Source: an uncultured Thermoguttaceae bacterium
GTDB taxonomy: Bacteria > Planctomycetota > Planctomycetia > Pirellulales > Thermoguttaceae
Reading direction: 5' to 3'
Length of the DNA: 35,625 nt
Assembly: GCA_938042245.1 (NCBI GenBank)
Contig: CALIRO010000084.1
Span: 1-35,625, forward strand
Shown here piece after piece: positions 1-8,051 of this stretch; positions within the stretch are counted from its first letter, which is position 1; every line of letters begins with the position of its first letter. The notes below the pieces were generated by a model that did no database searches, had not been told where the DNA came from, and was given only the letters and a program-made list of their open reading frames with translations. The position numbers were made by a program, and so were the translations under genes.

Positions 1-1128
1 GTTTTGGGGGTCGAGGTAGTGGCGGGGTGGGGACTGGGCGGGGGTGGGTTTACCCCCGGAGTCAGCAGCCTCCTGGATGCGGCGCTCCGCTTTGATCTTA
101 TCCAAGCCGGTCAAGTTGGGCAGGGCCTTTTGATACCAATAGGCGGATCGGCCTTGCATGGCCGCTTGGGCCGGGCTGTCTTTTTCTTGCTGACTGCGCT
201 GCCACCAGGCTTCGGCCAAGGTGATCTGTTTGGCCGATTCGGTGGGCTGGGCCAGGTCGTCGTTGGCCAGGCGCCGGAGCGATTCGTCAGAGCACTGGGC
301 CAAATGCCGAAGCCCCTCATCCCACCGGCCTTTTTCAAAGCACAAATACCGGCCCACCAACAGATGGGCCTCCGCGTCTTGAGGATTTTGTCGCAACGTT
401 TCTAGGGCGGCCTGAATTTTTTGGAAAGCTTTGGCGGCCTGCTCGACCTGTTTGTTTTGGGCCGTAAGGCGTTTGATGAGGTCGGCGTTTTTGGTTCGCC
501 GGGCGGCCTGGAGAGCTAGTCGGCTCAGCCGAACGGCTACATCGTACCGCTCTTGTTCGGCGGCCTGGAGCACCAGCGGTTCCGTAGCCTCGGCCAATTC
601 CACCGGCGAGACGCCAGTGCCGGTCTTGGACAGGGCCTCTAGGACCTCCGCTTTGATGGACAGAAGATCCACCTGGAAACGTTCTGCGAGGGCATCGGCG
701 CAGCGAATGGCAAACGAAACATCGCCGGCCTGAACCGCCCACTGCCGAGCCGCCTGGAGAAGCGCAAACTGCTCGGCTGGCACTTGGGCCTCCAAGGCGT
801 CGGCCAGAAACCGACCTGCAAGAGCACGCTTTTTCTCGGGCGTTTTGGCTGCGGCAATATCGTCTTTATAGACCTCTTGGAGGATTTTAGTGGTCTTTTG
901 CACATCGGCTGGATCTGGTACGGGTTGCCGCTGTGCAGGAGTCGGTTTGCCTTCGTCCGCTTGCAAGAGGTCTTCGAGGGTCCTAGGAGGTGTTTGGGCC
1001 TCTGTGGGCGTTGGCGGTGCTTGCTGGGCGAATGCGAAAGCTGTGCCTAGGCCGCCCAGAACCCAGCCGATGAGCACGCCCCAGCATCGGCCTTGTGCGA
1101 TCCTAATCGTGAAGCCGAACCTTTCCAT
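1..1128 (-). CDS. Secreted planctomycete tetratricopeptide-like protein, 3' end outside window
   Basis: An open frame of 376 codons starts at ATG 1126-1128 and runs off the left edge without a stop. The start is supported by AGGAGG nine bases upstream (minus strand). Residues about 12-36 form a signal peptide (hydrophobic stretch ending AFAFAQQ), followed by a Pro/Thr/Gln-rich linker. The rest is helical and Ala/Leu/Gln-rich. A TPR-like passage (NPQDAEAHLLVGRYLCFEKG) is followed by WWQRS and YWYQKALPNLTGLDKIKAERR. From memory, this arrangement is common in secreted planctomycete proteins, where the helical domain often precedes a LamG-like or formylglycine-enzyme-like domain; that part would lie outside the window. 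Role unknown; probably a periplasmic or surface scaffold. A 420-base gap with hairpin repeats separates it from the polysaccharide genes, so it is probably a separate transcription unit. Confidence 0.8.
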   Translation of the reverse strand, partial: MERFGFTIRIAQGRCWGVLIGWVLGGLGTAFAFAQQAPPTPTEAQTPPRTLEDLLQADEGKPTPAQRQPVPDPADVQKTTKILQEVYKDDIAAAKTPEKKRALAGRFLADALEAQVPAEQFALLQAARQWAVQAGDVSFAIRCADALAERFQVDLLSIKAEVLEALSKTGTGVSPVELAEATEPLVLQAAEQERYDVAVRLSRLALQAARRTKNADLIKRLTAQNKQVEQAAKAFQKIQAALETLRQNPQDAEAHLLVGRYLCFEKGRWDEGLRHLAQCSDESLRRLANDDLAQPTESAKQITLAEAWWQRSQQEKDSPAQAAMQGRSAYWYQKALPNLTGLDKIKAERRIQEAADSGGKPTPAQSPPRHYLDPQN

Positions 1129-1224
1129 GGGTAAAACCTCCTTGGAGAGAAGGAAAGAAAAGGTGTTCATCGAAATCCGGCCGCCGAGGCAGGCTCGCAC
1201 CTGACCGGCCTCTGCTCCGAAGGA

Positions 1225-1525
1225 AATCCCCTCTGCCCTGTGCGGGAGAGGGTGGTCTGCCCAAGCAGGCAGGGTGAGGGGGCCTTCTCCCCTCTCCATT
1301 CGGTTGTTGTGGTCAAAGTGGAATTGTGTCCCCCTCACCCGGCCAACCTGTCGGTTGGCCGGCCTCTCCCACGGCGGGAGAGGCGTAAATGTCCCTCACC
1401 CGGCTTCGCCTTCGGCTCAGCCGGCCTCTCCCGCGGCGGGGAGAGGCAATTTTTCCCCTCTGCCCACTGCGGGAGAGGCGATGGTTTGCGGGGGCAGGAC
1501 GTCCGCGCTCCGGGGAGAGGCTGCT
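1225..1525. repeat. Tandem cluster of GC-rich hairpin repeats
   Basis: Four modules built on CCTCTCCC/GGGAGAGG arms lie between the secreted-protein gene and the kdsC-like gene. Perfect stems include 1339-1348/1353-1362 (CCGGCCAACC, loop TGTC), 1363-1370/1376-1383 (CCTCTCCC, loop ACGGC), 1400-1405/1419-1424 (CCGGCT) and 1425-1432/1439-1446 (CCTCTCCC). Related copies lie at about 1228-1252 and 1455-1480. CCCTCACCCGGC precedes two of the modules. This resembles the widespread family of dispersed intergenic palindromes in bacterial genomes. There is no protein-like frame here. The hairpins could stabilise or terminate mRNA of the upstream operon, but no clear T-run follows on the minus strand. 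Confidence 0.8.
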
Positions 1526-1548
1526 GATGAAAGGGGAGAGCCTGCTGA

Positions 1549-2118
1549 TTAAAATTCTACAGGAGATTCGCCGATTTCGGCAAGGAAGGCGTCTAGAGCA
1601 GTCGGAAGCCGACCTTGATATTCCAACAGCCATAAAGCGGCCTCCCGAACCGCTCCCTGGCCTCCCCGAGTGGAAAGCACATGATGGGCATGGCGGAGAA
1701 ACAGGGGATTGGCGTCCTGGACGGCCAGCACCAGGCCGCAGCGTCGGGCCAACGGCAGATCGTTGATTTCGTCGCCCAGACATGCGGTCTCGGACCAACC
1801 GATCCCTTGACGATATAACCAGGGTTCGATCGCTTCGGCTTTGTTTCGGCAGCCGAAAAAGGCGGCATCGACCTGCAGGCGTTTGGCCCGACGTTCTAAT
1901 AGCTCTAGGCGTTCGCCGGAAGCCATGATCACTTGAATCCCTGCCTGACGGAGGAGGATAATGCCGATGCCGTCTCGGACGTCAAACCGTTTGGCCTCAC
2001 CGCCGCCTTCGAGATACCACATACCGCCGTCGGTCATCGTGCCATCGACATCGACGATCAGCGCCCGAATCCGTTCGATCCGGGATCGCAAAGAGAGGGA
2101 TTGGTCCATAGGCTGCAT
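1549..2118 (-). CDS. kdsC: KdsC-like HAD-superfamily phosphatase (3-deoxy-D-manno-octulosonate 8-phosphate phosphatase family)
   Basis: 189 residues, the usual size for the short C0-type HAD phosphatases of the KdsC/YrbI family. KdsC hydrolyses Kdo 8-phosphate to Kdo, the inner-core sugar of lipopolysaccharide; relatives act on other nonulosonate phosphates. Motif I is DVDGTMTDG (residues about 22-30), followed by the family's Y...G...K.F..RDG.GI pattern. The C-terminal GDEINDLP supplies the metal-binding acidic residues. The motif II region reads MASGE where family members usually have TGR or SGR, so substrate assignment is less certain. The start at 2118 lies 17 bases after the ABC permease stop, and AAAGGAG overlaps that stop codon, suggesting translational coupling. 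A second Met at residue 4 could also be used. No other Kdo genes are nearby. Confidence 0.8.
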   Translation of the reverse strand: MQPMDQSLSLRSRIERIRALIVDVDGTMTDGGMWYLEGGGEAKRFDVRDGIGIILLRQAGIQVIMASGERLELLERRAKRLQVDAAFFGCRNKAEAIEPWLYRQGIGWSETACLGDEINDLPLARRCGLVLAVQDANPLFLRHAHHVLSTRGGQGAVREAALWLLEYQGRLPTALDAFLAEIGESPVEF

Positions 2119-2135
2119 GGTGGAAGAACACTCCT

Positions 2136-3113
2136 TTAGATGTATTCAGCGTACAAGAATTCCAATCGGTGGAACAGGCGCCAGCAGGCAAGCAGGCTGC
2201 CAATGGCCCAGAGAGCGGAATAGGCTAGCCAACCGGGATGCCAGATCAGTATCTGACCGTCGGCGGGGATCGAGTTGGTCAGCACCTGCCAAAGCCCATG
2301 ATGTTCTACGACGCTTAGTCGCAGGCCTTCGAGCAGAGCGGCCAAGGGGTTGAGCATCATGATCTGTGAGCCGGTGGGGCCGAGCATCTCCGTCTCATAA
2401 AAGACCGGTGTGAAAAATATTCCAAAGGTGATCAGAAGTTGTGCGATGTATTTTACGTCTCGGAAAAAGACATTGGCACAACTCAGGACCAGAGCCAGGG
2501 CGGTGGTCAAGGCCATCAGGAGCAGCAGTAAGGGGAAGGCCCACAGGCCGGTCCAGCTCAGGCCCACTCCCGGCAGGGCCACAATCGCCGCCAATACCAG
2601 CAGCGTACCGATCGACGTGTCAAACGCTTGCACCAGCACTGCCGAGAGAGGAAAGACCTCCCGAGGAAAATAGATTTTTGTTACCAGAGCGATGTTATTG
2701 GTCAGGCTATTAGTGGCAAAGCCCAGGGCACCGGCAAAAAAGGTCCAGGCCAGTGCTTTAAGGGCCATACCGGCCACGGCTCTGGTTTCGAGAGGAGAAC
2801 CAGCCGTCTGGGCTAGTACATATTTGACCACGAAGCCGGAACCGACCACCAAAATCGGCATCAGCAGCGCCCAGCCAAAACCCATCACCGCCTGCTTATA
2901 CCGAATGCGAATATCCCGGAGGATCATCTGCCAGAGGAGCTCTCGATAATGGAAAAGCTCCCAAAACATTTCGCGCCAGGAGGCGGAGGGTTGATCGGCC
3001 CGGAATTCGACCCAATCAGCCTCCGGAATGGGCTGTTGCGAAGAGGGATTGGCTGTTTGGGGGGAGAGGGCCGAGACCGATTCCGTGTGCGTGCAATCCG
3101 AGTGAGTGCCCAT
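2136..3113 (-). CDS. ABC-2 type polysaccharide/O-antigen export permease (Wzm/TagG-like)
   Basis: About 325 residues from ATG 3113; an in-frame TTG at 3122 would add three residues, and neither has a strong ribosome binding site. A soluble N-terminus ends in the amphipathic segment WREMFWELFHYRELLWQMIL, then RDIRIRYKQAVMGFGWALL, the typical start of polysaccharide ABC-2 permeases. Six hydrophobic segments follow, with PREVFPLSAVLVQAFD, FFRDVKYIAQLL and FTPVFYETE, all characteristic of the family. It should form a homodimeric inner-membrane channel powered by a Wzt-type ATPase that exports an undecaprenyl-linked glycan. No ATPase gene is adjacent or elsewhere in the window. It is 135 bases downstream of the O-antigen ligase-like gene and 17 bases upstream of kdsC. 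Confidence 0.9.
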   Translation of the reverse strand: MGTHSDCTHTESVSALSPQTANPSSQQPIPEADWVEFRADQPSASWREMFWELFHYRELLWQMILRDIRIRYKQAVMGFGWALLMPILVVGSGFVVKYVLAQTAGSPLETRAVAGMALKALAWTFFAGALGFATNSLTNNIALVTKIYFPREVFPLSAVLVQAFDTSIGTLLVLAAIVALPGVGLSWTGLWAFPLLLLLMALTTALALVLSCANVFFRDVKYIAQLLITFGIFFTPVFYETEMLGPTGSQIMMLNPLAALLEGLRLSVVEHHGLWQVLTNSIPADGQILIWHPGWLAYSALWAIGSLLACWRLFHRLEFLYAEYI

Positions 3114-3248
3114 GGGGGACAATTCCCACCGTGGAGGTTTGGGTGTGGCAGTAGGTTCGATCCTCGAACAATGCGAGCGTTTTTGGTACTGGGTAGCCTA
3201 GCAAAGGAGCTGATGGAACCTTTTGGAGTTCCCTTTTGTCAGAGCTTT

Positions 3249-4565
3249 TTATGCGGGGGCGGGTTGCCAGGAGCGGTTGGGTTCCGGCGGCCTTTGGGGC
3301 ATCGGAGCGTACTGGAGGGCAGGTTGAGCCAGCAGGGCGGCATTGACTTTCAGTACGCCGGCGCCGAGTAATACTAAGTAATACGCAATCTCAAGGTTCA
3401 CCAAACTCACAAACGAACCGGCCACCGCATAACCGACCAACCCGGCAATGACCATCCGGCCGGCGTCGGGAAACCACGGATGCCCAACGCGAGCCTTTCG
3501 CCTGGTCAACGGATAAAGATACAACACCGTCTGTCCGTAAAAAGCCAATAGCAGCCCCAGACCGGGAAAGCCGGTCTCCGCGCCAGCCTGGAACCAGACG
3601 GAATGGATGTACAGAGGACGAATGCCCATCTTTGGACAATAGTGGCTATACCAATGGCCTGGTCCCACCCCAAACAACGGGTTCCGCTTCATGGCCTGCC
3701 AGGCATAGCCCCAGTATTCCAGCCGGGTGTTGGCGGAGGTATCCCGTTCCTCCGGATCGACAAACACGGTCAGGAACCGCTGGCGGACCTGATCCCCGGC
3801 CAATCGGAAGGCCAGGGCCACCAGCAGGAGGAAAAGCAAATAATGCTTTGGCTCCCGATGGATGAGCAAAAATCCAGTAATCCCGACGAAGATCAGTCCC
3901 AGCATGCCGCCCCGGGACCAACAGAACATCACCGTATGGGCGCACAAAACGGCCGAAATCAGGCCGATCGCTTTCAGCCAAAGGCGGCGTTCGCCGAAAC
4001 CCAAAAACATGGCCAGCCCGGCGCCACAGGCCATTTCCACGGCCACACAGTTGTTATCCATGGCGGCGAACCCTTCGGCGCCAGCTCGGTTGTAACCGGC
4101 ATAGTAACTGAGATTCAGTTCATAGGCCAAATAACCGAGGCTTATTGCCATGGTCCAGGCCAGGGCTTTGGCATGGCGTGGGGTATCGATCAGGGAAATA
4201 CCGATCAAAAACATCAGCAGAATTTTGAACTGATCAATCACATGCCATTGGGCCAGGGCAGGTACGTCGCTGGCCGCCCAGCCGAGCACTTGCCAAAAGA
4301 AAAACAAGATCAGCGTCAAGGTGATTCGGCCAGCCTGTTTGCCTAATTTCCAATTGCCGAACCCTTGGATTAGCCAGCCAATGATCACGGCAATGGCCAC
4401 CGTTCGATCGTAATAGCCCCCGGGCGGCACCGACCAATACCACATGGCCGGGGGCTTAATAATGGCAAAACAGACATAGATCAAAAAGCCCACATAGGGA
4501 TAAAACAAGCTGACCGCTGCCCCGCCATAGGTCATTGTGTAGGTGAAAAGTAAACCTTTTTCCAT
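3249..4565 (-). CDS. O-antigen ligase/polymerase-like membrane protein (WaaL/Wzy superfamily)
   Basis: 438 residues with about ten hydrophobic segments. The N-terminus (GAAVSLFYPYVGFLIYVCFA) and the sequence around KPPAMWYWS resemble the putative O-glycosylation ligases found with exosortase systems. The large loop carries RLEYWGYAWQAMKRNPLFG-GPGHW followed by HSVWFQAGAETGFPGLGLLL, the hallmark of the Wzy_C/O-antigen ligase family (H and E-G-P-G residues in the catalytic periplasmic loop). It would transfer or polymerise lipid-linked glycan on the outer face of the inner membrane. The C-terminal 40 residues are Pro/Gln-rich and hydrophilic. It lies 39 bases after the family 2 glycosyltransferase gene, so probably the same operon. 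Whether it acts as ligase, polymerase or protein O-glycosylation ligase cannot be decided from sequence. Confidence 0.87.
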   Translation of the reverse strand: MEKGLLFTYTMTYGGAAVSLFYPYVGFLIYVCFAIIKPPAMWYWSVPPGGYYDRTVAIAVIIGWLIQGFGNWKLGKQAGRITLTLILFFFWQVLGWAASDVPALAQWHVIDQFKILLMFLIGISLIDTPRHAKALAWTMAISLGYLAYELNLSYYAGYNRAGAEGFAAMDNNCVAVEMACGAGLAMFLGFGERRLWLKAIGLISAVLCAHTVMFCWSRGGMLGLIFVGITGFLLIHREPKHYLLFLLLVALAFRLAGDQVRQRFLTVFVDPEERDTSANTRLEYWGYAWQAMKRNPLFGVGPGHWYSHYCPKMGIRPLYIHSVWFQAGAETGFPGLGLLLAFYGQTVLYLYPLTRRKARVGHPWFPDAGRMVIAGLVGYAVAGSFVSLVNLEIAYYLVLLGAGVLKVNAALLAQPALQYAPMPQRPPEPNRSWQPAPA

Positions 4566-4604
4566 GTTTCAGCCGTCTTTTGCTAGAAGGAGTTGCTTAT
4601 TTTT

Positions 4605-5504
4605 TTAATCGGCCAGGGCGTATCGCAGGATGCACCACAGGGCGTGCAGGGCGTCCCGGAGGCCGATCTTTTTGCCTTCTTGGTAGGTACGGCCAAAATA
4701 GCTGATGCCGACTTCGTAGATTCGGCACCGGCGTCGGGCCACTTTGGCCGTCAATTCCAGTTCAATGCCAAATCCCCGTTCTTTCAAAGTGGGGGCGATG
4801 GCCTGGATGACCTCCCGGCGGAAGGCTTTGTAGCAGGTTTCCACATCCGTAAGGTTCAAATCCGTTAGCATGTTCGAGAGGGTGGTGATGCATTTGTTGG
4901 CCACATAGTGCCAAAAGTACAGTACTCGGTGGGGTCCGTCGCTGGCAAACCGAGAGCCATAGACGACATCGGCCACCCCTTCAACGATCGGCTGGATCAA
5001 TCGGGGATATTCAGCCGGATCGTATTCTAAATCGGCGTCCTGGACGAGTACCACGTGCCCCTTCGCCTGAGCGAACCCCGTTTTCAGAGCCGCCCCCTTG
5101 CCCAAGTTATGCGGATGAAAGAGGACACGGAAGTTTTCCTGTTGGGGTAAGCTGGCCAAATATTCCCTGGTCCCGTCGGTACTGCCGTCATCGACCACCA
5201 GCACCTCTTTAGGAATCGGTACTGCCTGAACCCGGCGGAGTAATTCCTCAATGGTAGGGCGTTCGTTATAAACGGGAATCACCACGGAAAGCAGGAAATC
5301 CTTCGGCAGGGTGAAAAAGCCCAACCGGCGGGCCGCCCAGGGACCTAGCCAGGGAATCGCCTGCTCTGGCCAGACCGAGATCGGCTTCTCCAATGCTGTT
5401 CCACAAAGCGGACAGCCGGACAGCGCTGCCTGAGCGTTCGGCCTGCTTTCGGCTGCTTGTCCGGGTTGGTCCAAAATGGTTGGAAGAGCTTTTTCTAAAT
5501 CCAT
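4605..5504 (-). CDS. Family 2 glycosyltransferase (DPM1/DolP-mannosyltransferase-like) with N-terminal extension
   Basis: 299 residues. The GT-A core begins near residue 72: VVIPVYNE (74-81), DDGSTDGT (105-112), NLGKGAAL (133-140), the metal-binding QDADLEYDP (155-163), YGSRF (182-186) and DVETCYKAF (220-228). This is the pattern of polyprenyl-phosphate mannose/glucose synthases and related cytoplasmic GT2 enzymes. No C-terminal transmembrane pair is present, so it is soluble or peripheral. The first 70 residues are unusual: CPLCG at 31-35 looks like half of a zinc ribbon, followed by PWLGPWAARRLGFFTLPKDF. The gene starts 33 bases after the group 1 glycosyltransferase and precedes the ligase-like gene by 39 bases, consistent with one polysaccharide operon. 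Donor and acceptor sugars are unknown. Confidence 0.9.
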   Translation of the reverse strand: MDLEKALPTILDQPGQAAESRPNAQAALSGCPLCGTALEKPISVWPEQAIPWLGPWAARRLGFFTLPKDFLLSVVIPVYNERPTIEELLRRVQAVPIPKEVLVVDDGSTDGTREYLASLPQQENFRVLFHPHNLGKGAALKTGFAQAKGHVVLVQDADLEYDPAEYPRLIQPIVEGVADVVYGSRFASDGPHRVLYFWHYVANKCITTLSNMLTDLNLTDVETCYKAFRREVIQAIAPTLKERGFGIELELTAKVARRRCRIYEVGISYFGRTYQEGKKIGLRDALHALWCILRYALAD

Positions 5505-5537
5505 AGAGCCTAATCAAATGCCTTCCGGTTTTCTCAG

Positions 5538-6851
5538 CTATCGGGATTGGATGGTCTCCGGAGAGCGGATGGTCGGATGGGCGGGGGCGGCCGGTTCCGG
5601 AAGGGCTAAAATCTCTGCTAAAGGTTGAAGCACTTGGGACCATTGGTGGTGGGTTTCGACGAATCGCCGGCCGGCTTGGCCCAGGGCCAGGCGCCGGTTC
5701 GGATCCGCCCACAGCCGAACCAGCTTTTCCGCCCATTCGGAAGGCTGCCCGGCGGCTTCGGCTTCCCGGCCTGGCTGAAGGGCTAAACCTTCCAGTGCCT
5801 GGGGACTGGCCAGCACCGGTTTGCCCATCGCCAGACCCTCTAGCACTTTGTTCTGAATCCCCCGGGCTACGCGCAGAGGAACCACTACCACCTCCGCCTC
5901 CGCCAAATAGGGGCGAACATCCGGCACCGGTCCAATCAAGCGAACTCCAGGTGTCTGGTAAACTAACCGGGACACACCGCCGGTCGGATTGCTGCCGACC
6001 ACCATCAACTGAGCATCCGGGCGCTGGCGGCAAACCAGAGGCCAAACCTCTTGGCAAAACCAGGTTAACCCGTCGAGATTGGCCTGGTAGTCCAATGCGC
6101 CGACGAACACGCAGCGGGCTTGGCCGCCATCGCCCGATGTACTGGCACCAGACAGCCCATGTGTACCTACGGAAACAAGCTTTCCGGAAAACTCCGGCCG
6201 AAAATACTCCACATCCACGCCGTTGCTAATGACCTGGATGTTGGCCTCCGGGGCGATTTGTCGATAAAGGGCCGCTTCATGGGGGGCACTCAGCAGCACG
6301 GCAGCGGCCCGTTGGCCAATCCACCGCTCCAGCTTTCTGAGCCGTCGGCCTTCCTCCTGATATGCCCACCGACGCCAGCCCCCACTCAGGCAGGCATAGT
6401 CAAACCACTTTTGACTATCGACATCCACCAGATCGACCACAGGCCGTACGTTCTCCAAGCCGGGCAGCTTCAGATACTGCACCATGCTGGAGCAAAAGAC
6501 CAGGACTCTATCCGGTGGATGGTTCTGGAGCCAGCTTCGCAGTTGCCGTCGGAACTTGGGAGAGGCAAACAAGCCTTCGGTGGCTGGTTTGCCTTGGGCA
6601 AAAGCCCACCCGGCCCGCAGCCATCGGCTCCACCGCCCCCAAATCGCCCAGCCCACCCAACTACAGCGCTGCTGCAACGCCTGAAGTGCTTCGGCCGATG
6701 GGCGTTGGTGGCTCAAGAAGGCTAAACCCACTTCCGCACGCTGAGCCAGAAAATCCAAAATATGAAACGACCGGATCCGATCTCCCCGGTTGGGCGGATA
6801 CGGGATCCGATGCACCAAGAACAACACGGTTGGCCGATGGCCCCCGCTCAT
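5538..6851 (-). CDS. Group 1 glycosyltransferase, PEP-CTERM/EpsH1-system type (TIGR03087-like)
   Basis: 437 residues. The N-terminal motif HRIPYPPNRGDRIRSFH (14-30) and DLVDVDSQKW (140-149) are what I recall as diagnostic of the 'sugar transferase, PEP-CTERM/EpsH1 system associated' family. The GT-B C-terminal half contains ISNGVDVEYF (208-217), FVGALDYQANLDGL (249-262) and the donor-binding region PLRVARGIQNKVLEGLAMGK (335-354). It is a cytoplasmic glycosyltransferase of GT4-like fold that should extend the lipid-linked repeat unit of the exopolysaccharide. Its ATG overlaps the stop of the upstream deacetylase gene (ATGA at 6848-6851), which implies translational coupling. The last 25 residues are Pro/Ala-rich and probably disordered. 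Confidence 0.92.
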   Translation of the reverse strand: MSGGHRPTVLFLVHRIPYPPNRGDRIRSFHILDFLAQRAEVGLAFLSHQRPSAEALQALQQRCSWVGWAIWGRWSRWLRAGWAFAQGKPATEGLFASPKFRRQLRSWLQNHPPDRVLVFCSSMVQYLKLPGLENVRPVVDLVDVDSQKWFDYACLSGGWRRWAYQEEGRRLRKLERWIGQRAAAVLLSAPHEAALYRQIAPEANIQVISNGVDVEYFRPEFSGKLVSVGTHGLSGASTSGDGGQARCVFVGALDYQANLDGLTWFCQEVWPLVCRQRPDAQLMVVGSNPTGGVSRLVYQTPGVRLIGPVPDVRPYLAEAEVVVVPLRVARGIQNKVLEGLAMGKPVLASPQALEGLALQPGREAEAAGQPSEWAEKLVRLWADPNRRLALGQAGRRFVETHHQWSQVLQPLAEILALPEPAAPAHPTIRSPETIQSR

Positions 6852-7834
6852 CGGAGCTTCACCCCCTCAGCCGGTTTTATCGCCCGGGCAGTTGCTATTC
6901 CGGTTGGTTTGGACAACTCGCTTATCCGAACCACTGGAAACTCTGTTCCTTTTTGACGGAGGTATTGTTCCATCACCTGGCTGACCGGGGCAAACGGAAA
7001 CTCATCTAGAAGGACTTCCAGGCGTCTAGCAGTGGCGGACAGATTCCAATAATGACGAAATCGATTTACCAGCGGGCCAGGGAGCCTGGGCTGTTGAGGA
7101 TCTAATTCCCAGGGATGGAGGTAAAAAAGGAAAGGACGGTCCTGACGCCGGATGGCCCGCAAACACCATAAGCTCCACCACAACGGATAGAGCCGAAAGT
7201 ACCCCCCGCCTCCACAGGGCACAGGGATTCCGAGGAAGCGATAAACGGCCGGCGGGAACTCCCAGATCGGCCCGGCCGCCGTCTCCACCCGATAAATGCC
7301 CAGCGGCGCCCCCGGCGCCCCATACCGATCATGCCAAATCGGAAACACACTACAATCGTACCGGAACCCTTCTTGGACCAAAATCTCCAAGGCCCACCAT
7401 GATGCCCGTGTAATGGAAAAACTGGGCGCTCGATAGCAACGGATCGGTTGGCCTGCCAGATCGCCCAGCAATTGCACGGTGCGAACCAAGTCTTCTCGAA
7501 ATGCCTTGGGCGATTGGGTGTAGATCCGGTGGTGCCAGAAACTATGGGCGCCAATTTCGTGGCCTTCGTCCCGGATCTGACGCACTAGGTCTGGGCAGTT
7601 CTGGCCCACCCAGCCGAGCACAAAAAACGTAGCCCGCACCTGCCGACGCCGCAAAATAACCAACAAACGTTCCGTATTTTCTTTTACCCGGCTTGGATAT
7701 AGATGCCACTGGTTCCGAGCAACCCGGCTCTCAAATCCACTGACCTGATAATAGTCTTCCACATCTATGGTCAAAGCGTTCGGCACCGGGCCGGCCGAAA
7801 ATACGTTCTTATCCGGAGCAGACGCCAGCACCAT
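6848..7834 (-). CDS. Polysaccharide deacetylase, PEP-CTERM locus subfamily (TIGR03006-like)
   Basis: 328 residues, NodB-homology fold. TIDVEDYYQV (22-31) supplies the catalytic Asp and is typical of the PEP-CTERM-locus subfamily. TFFVLGW (69-75), GHEIGAHSFWHH (91-102; metal-binding HxxxH at 97 and 101), RAPSFS (135-140) and FYLHPWELDP (247-256) complete the motifs. It should remove acetyl groups from N-acetylhexosamines in the nascent exopolysaccharide. No signal peptide is seen, which is common in this subfamily. The start at 7834 is the first Met and has no good ribosome binding site. The first 18 residues look dispensable, but no better internal start is obvious. It overlaps the downstream glycosyltransferase by four bases and is preceded by a 217-base gap. 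Confidence 0.93.
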   Translation of the reverse strand: MVLASAPDKNVFSAGPVPNALTIDVEDYYQVSGFESRVARNQWHLYPSRVKENTERLLVILRRRQVRATFFVLGWVGQNCPDLVRQIRDEGHEIGAHSFWHHRIYTQSPKAFREDLVRTVQLLGDLAGQPIRCYRAPSFSITRASWWALEILVQEGFRYDCSVFPIWHDRYGAPGAPLGIYRVETAAGPIWEFPPAVYRFLGIPVPCGGGGYFRLYPLWWSLWCLRAIRRQDRPFLFYLHPWELDPQQPRLPGPLVNRFRHYWNLSATARRLEVLLDEFPFAPVSQVMEQYLRQKGTEFPVVRISELSKPTGIATARAIKPAEGVKLR

Positions 7835-8051
7835 CGGATTCGATCAGACAGGAAAATCTCCCCCTTCCGGGTGCGATGAAAGACCTTCTTCTAGCCTTCA
7901 TTTGCCGGAATCATTCCCGATAGGAAACCTCCGGTCGATAATCGCATGGTCCATGCCTGAGGGGAAGTCCCGGGAAAACGCACGGATTCGCCCCGAAGCC
8001 CCTTCTGCTTTCTCAAGCCCACGTTCGGGCACATCCCCGGAAGTTCTCTGA
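7835..8051. other. Intergenic gap inside the polysaccharide locus
   Basis: No protein-like frame, clear promoter or terminator is visible in these 217 bases. GGAAGGGGGAG (minus strand) lies about 20 bases before the deacetylase ATG, too far for an ordinary ribosome binding site. The gap may hold a processing site or an internal promoter I cannot recognise. Confidence 0.4.

Noticed and set aside
1225..1525. CRISPR array
   Set aside because: The modules are palindromic with irregular spacing and no unique spacers of uniform length, and there are no cas genes nearby.
3145..3180. T-arm-like GGTTCGATCC suggesting a tRNA
   Set aside because: No acceptor, D or anticodon arms can be folded around it. 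No tRNA was found elsewhere in the window.
3603..4346. A 247-codon plus-strand frame opposite the O-antigen ligase-like gene
   Set aside because: It is antisense to a clear membrane protein and is hydrophilic with His/Gln-rich low-complexity sequence, as expected from reading a membrane protein gene backwards.
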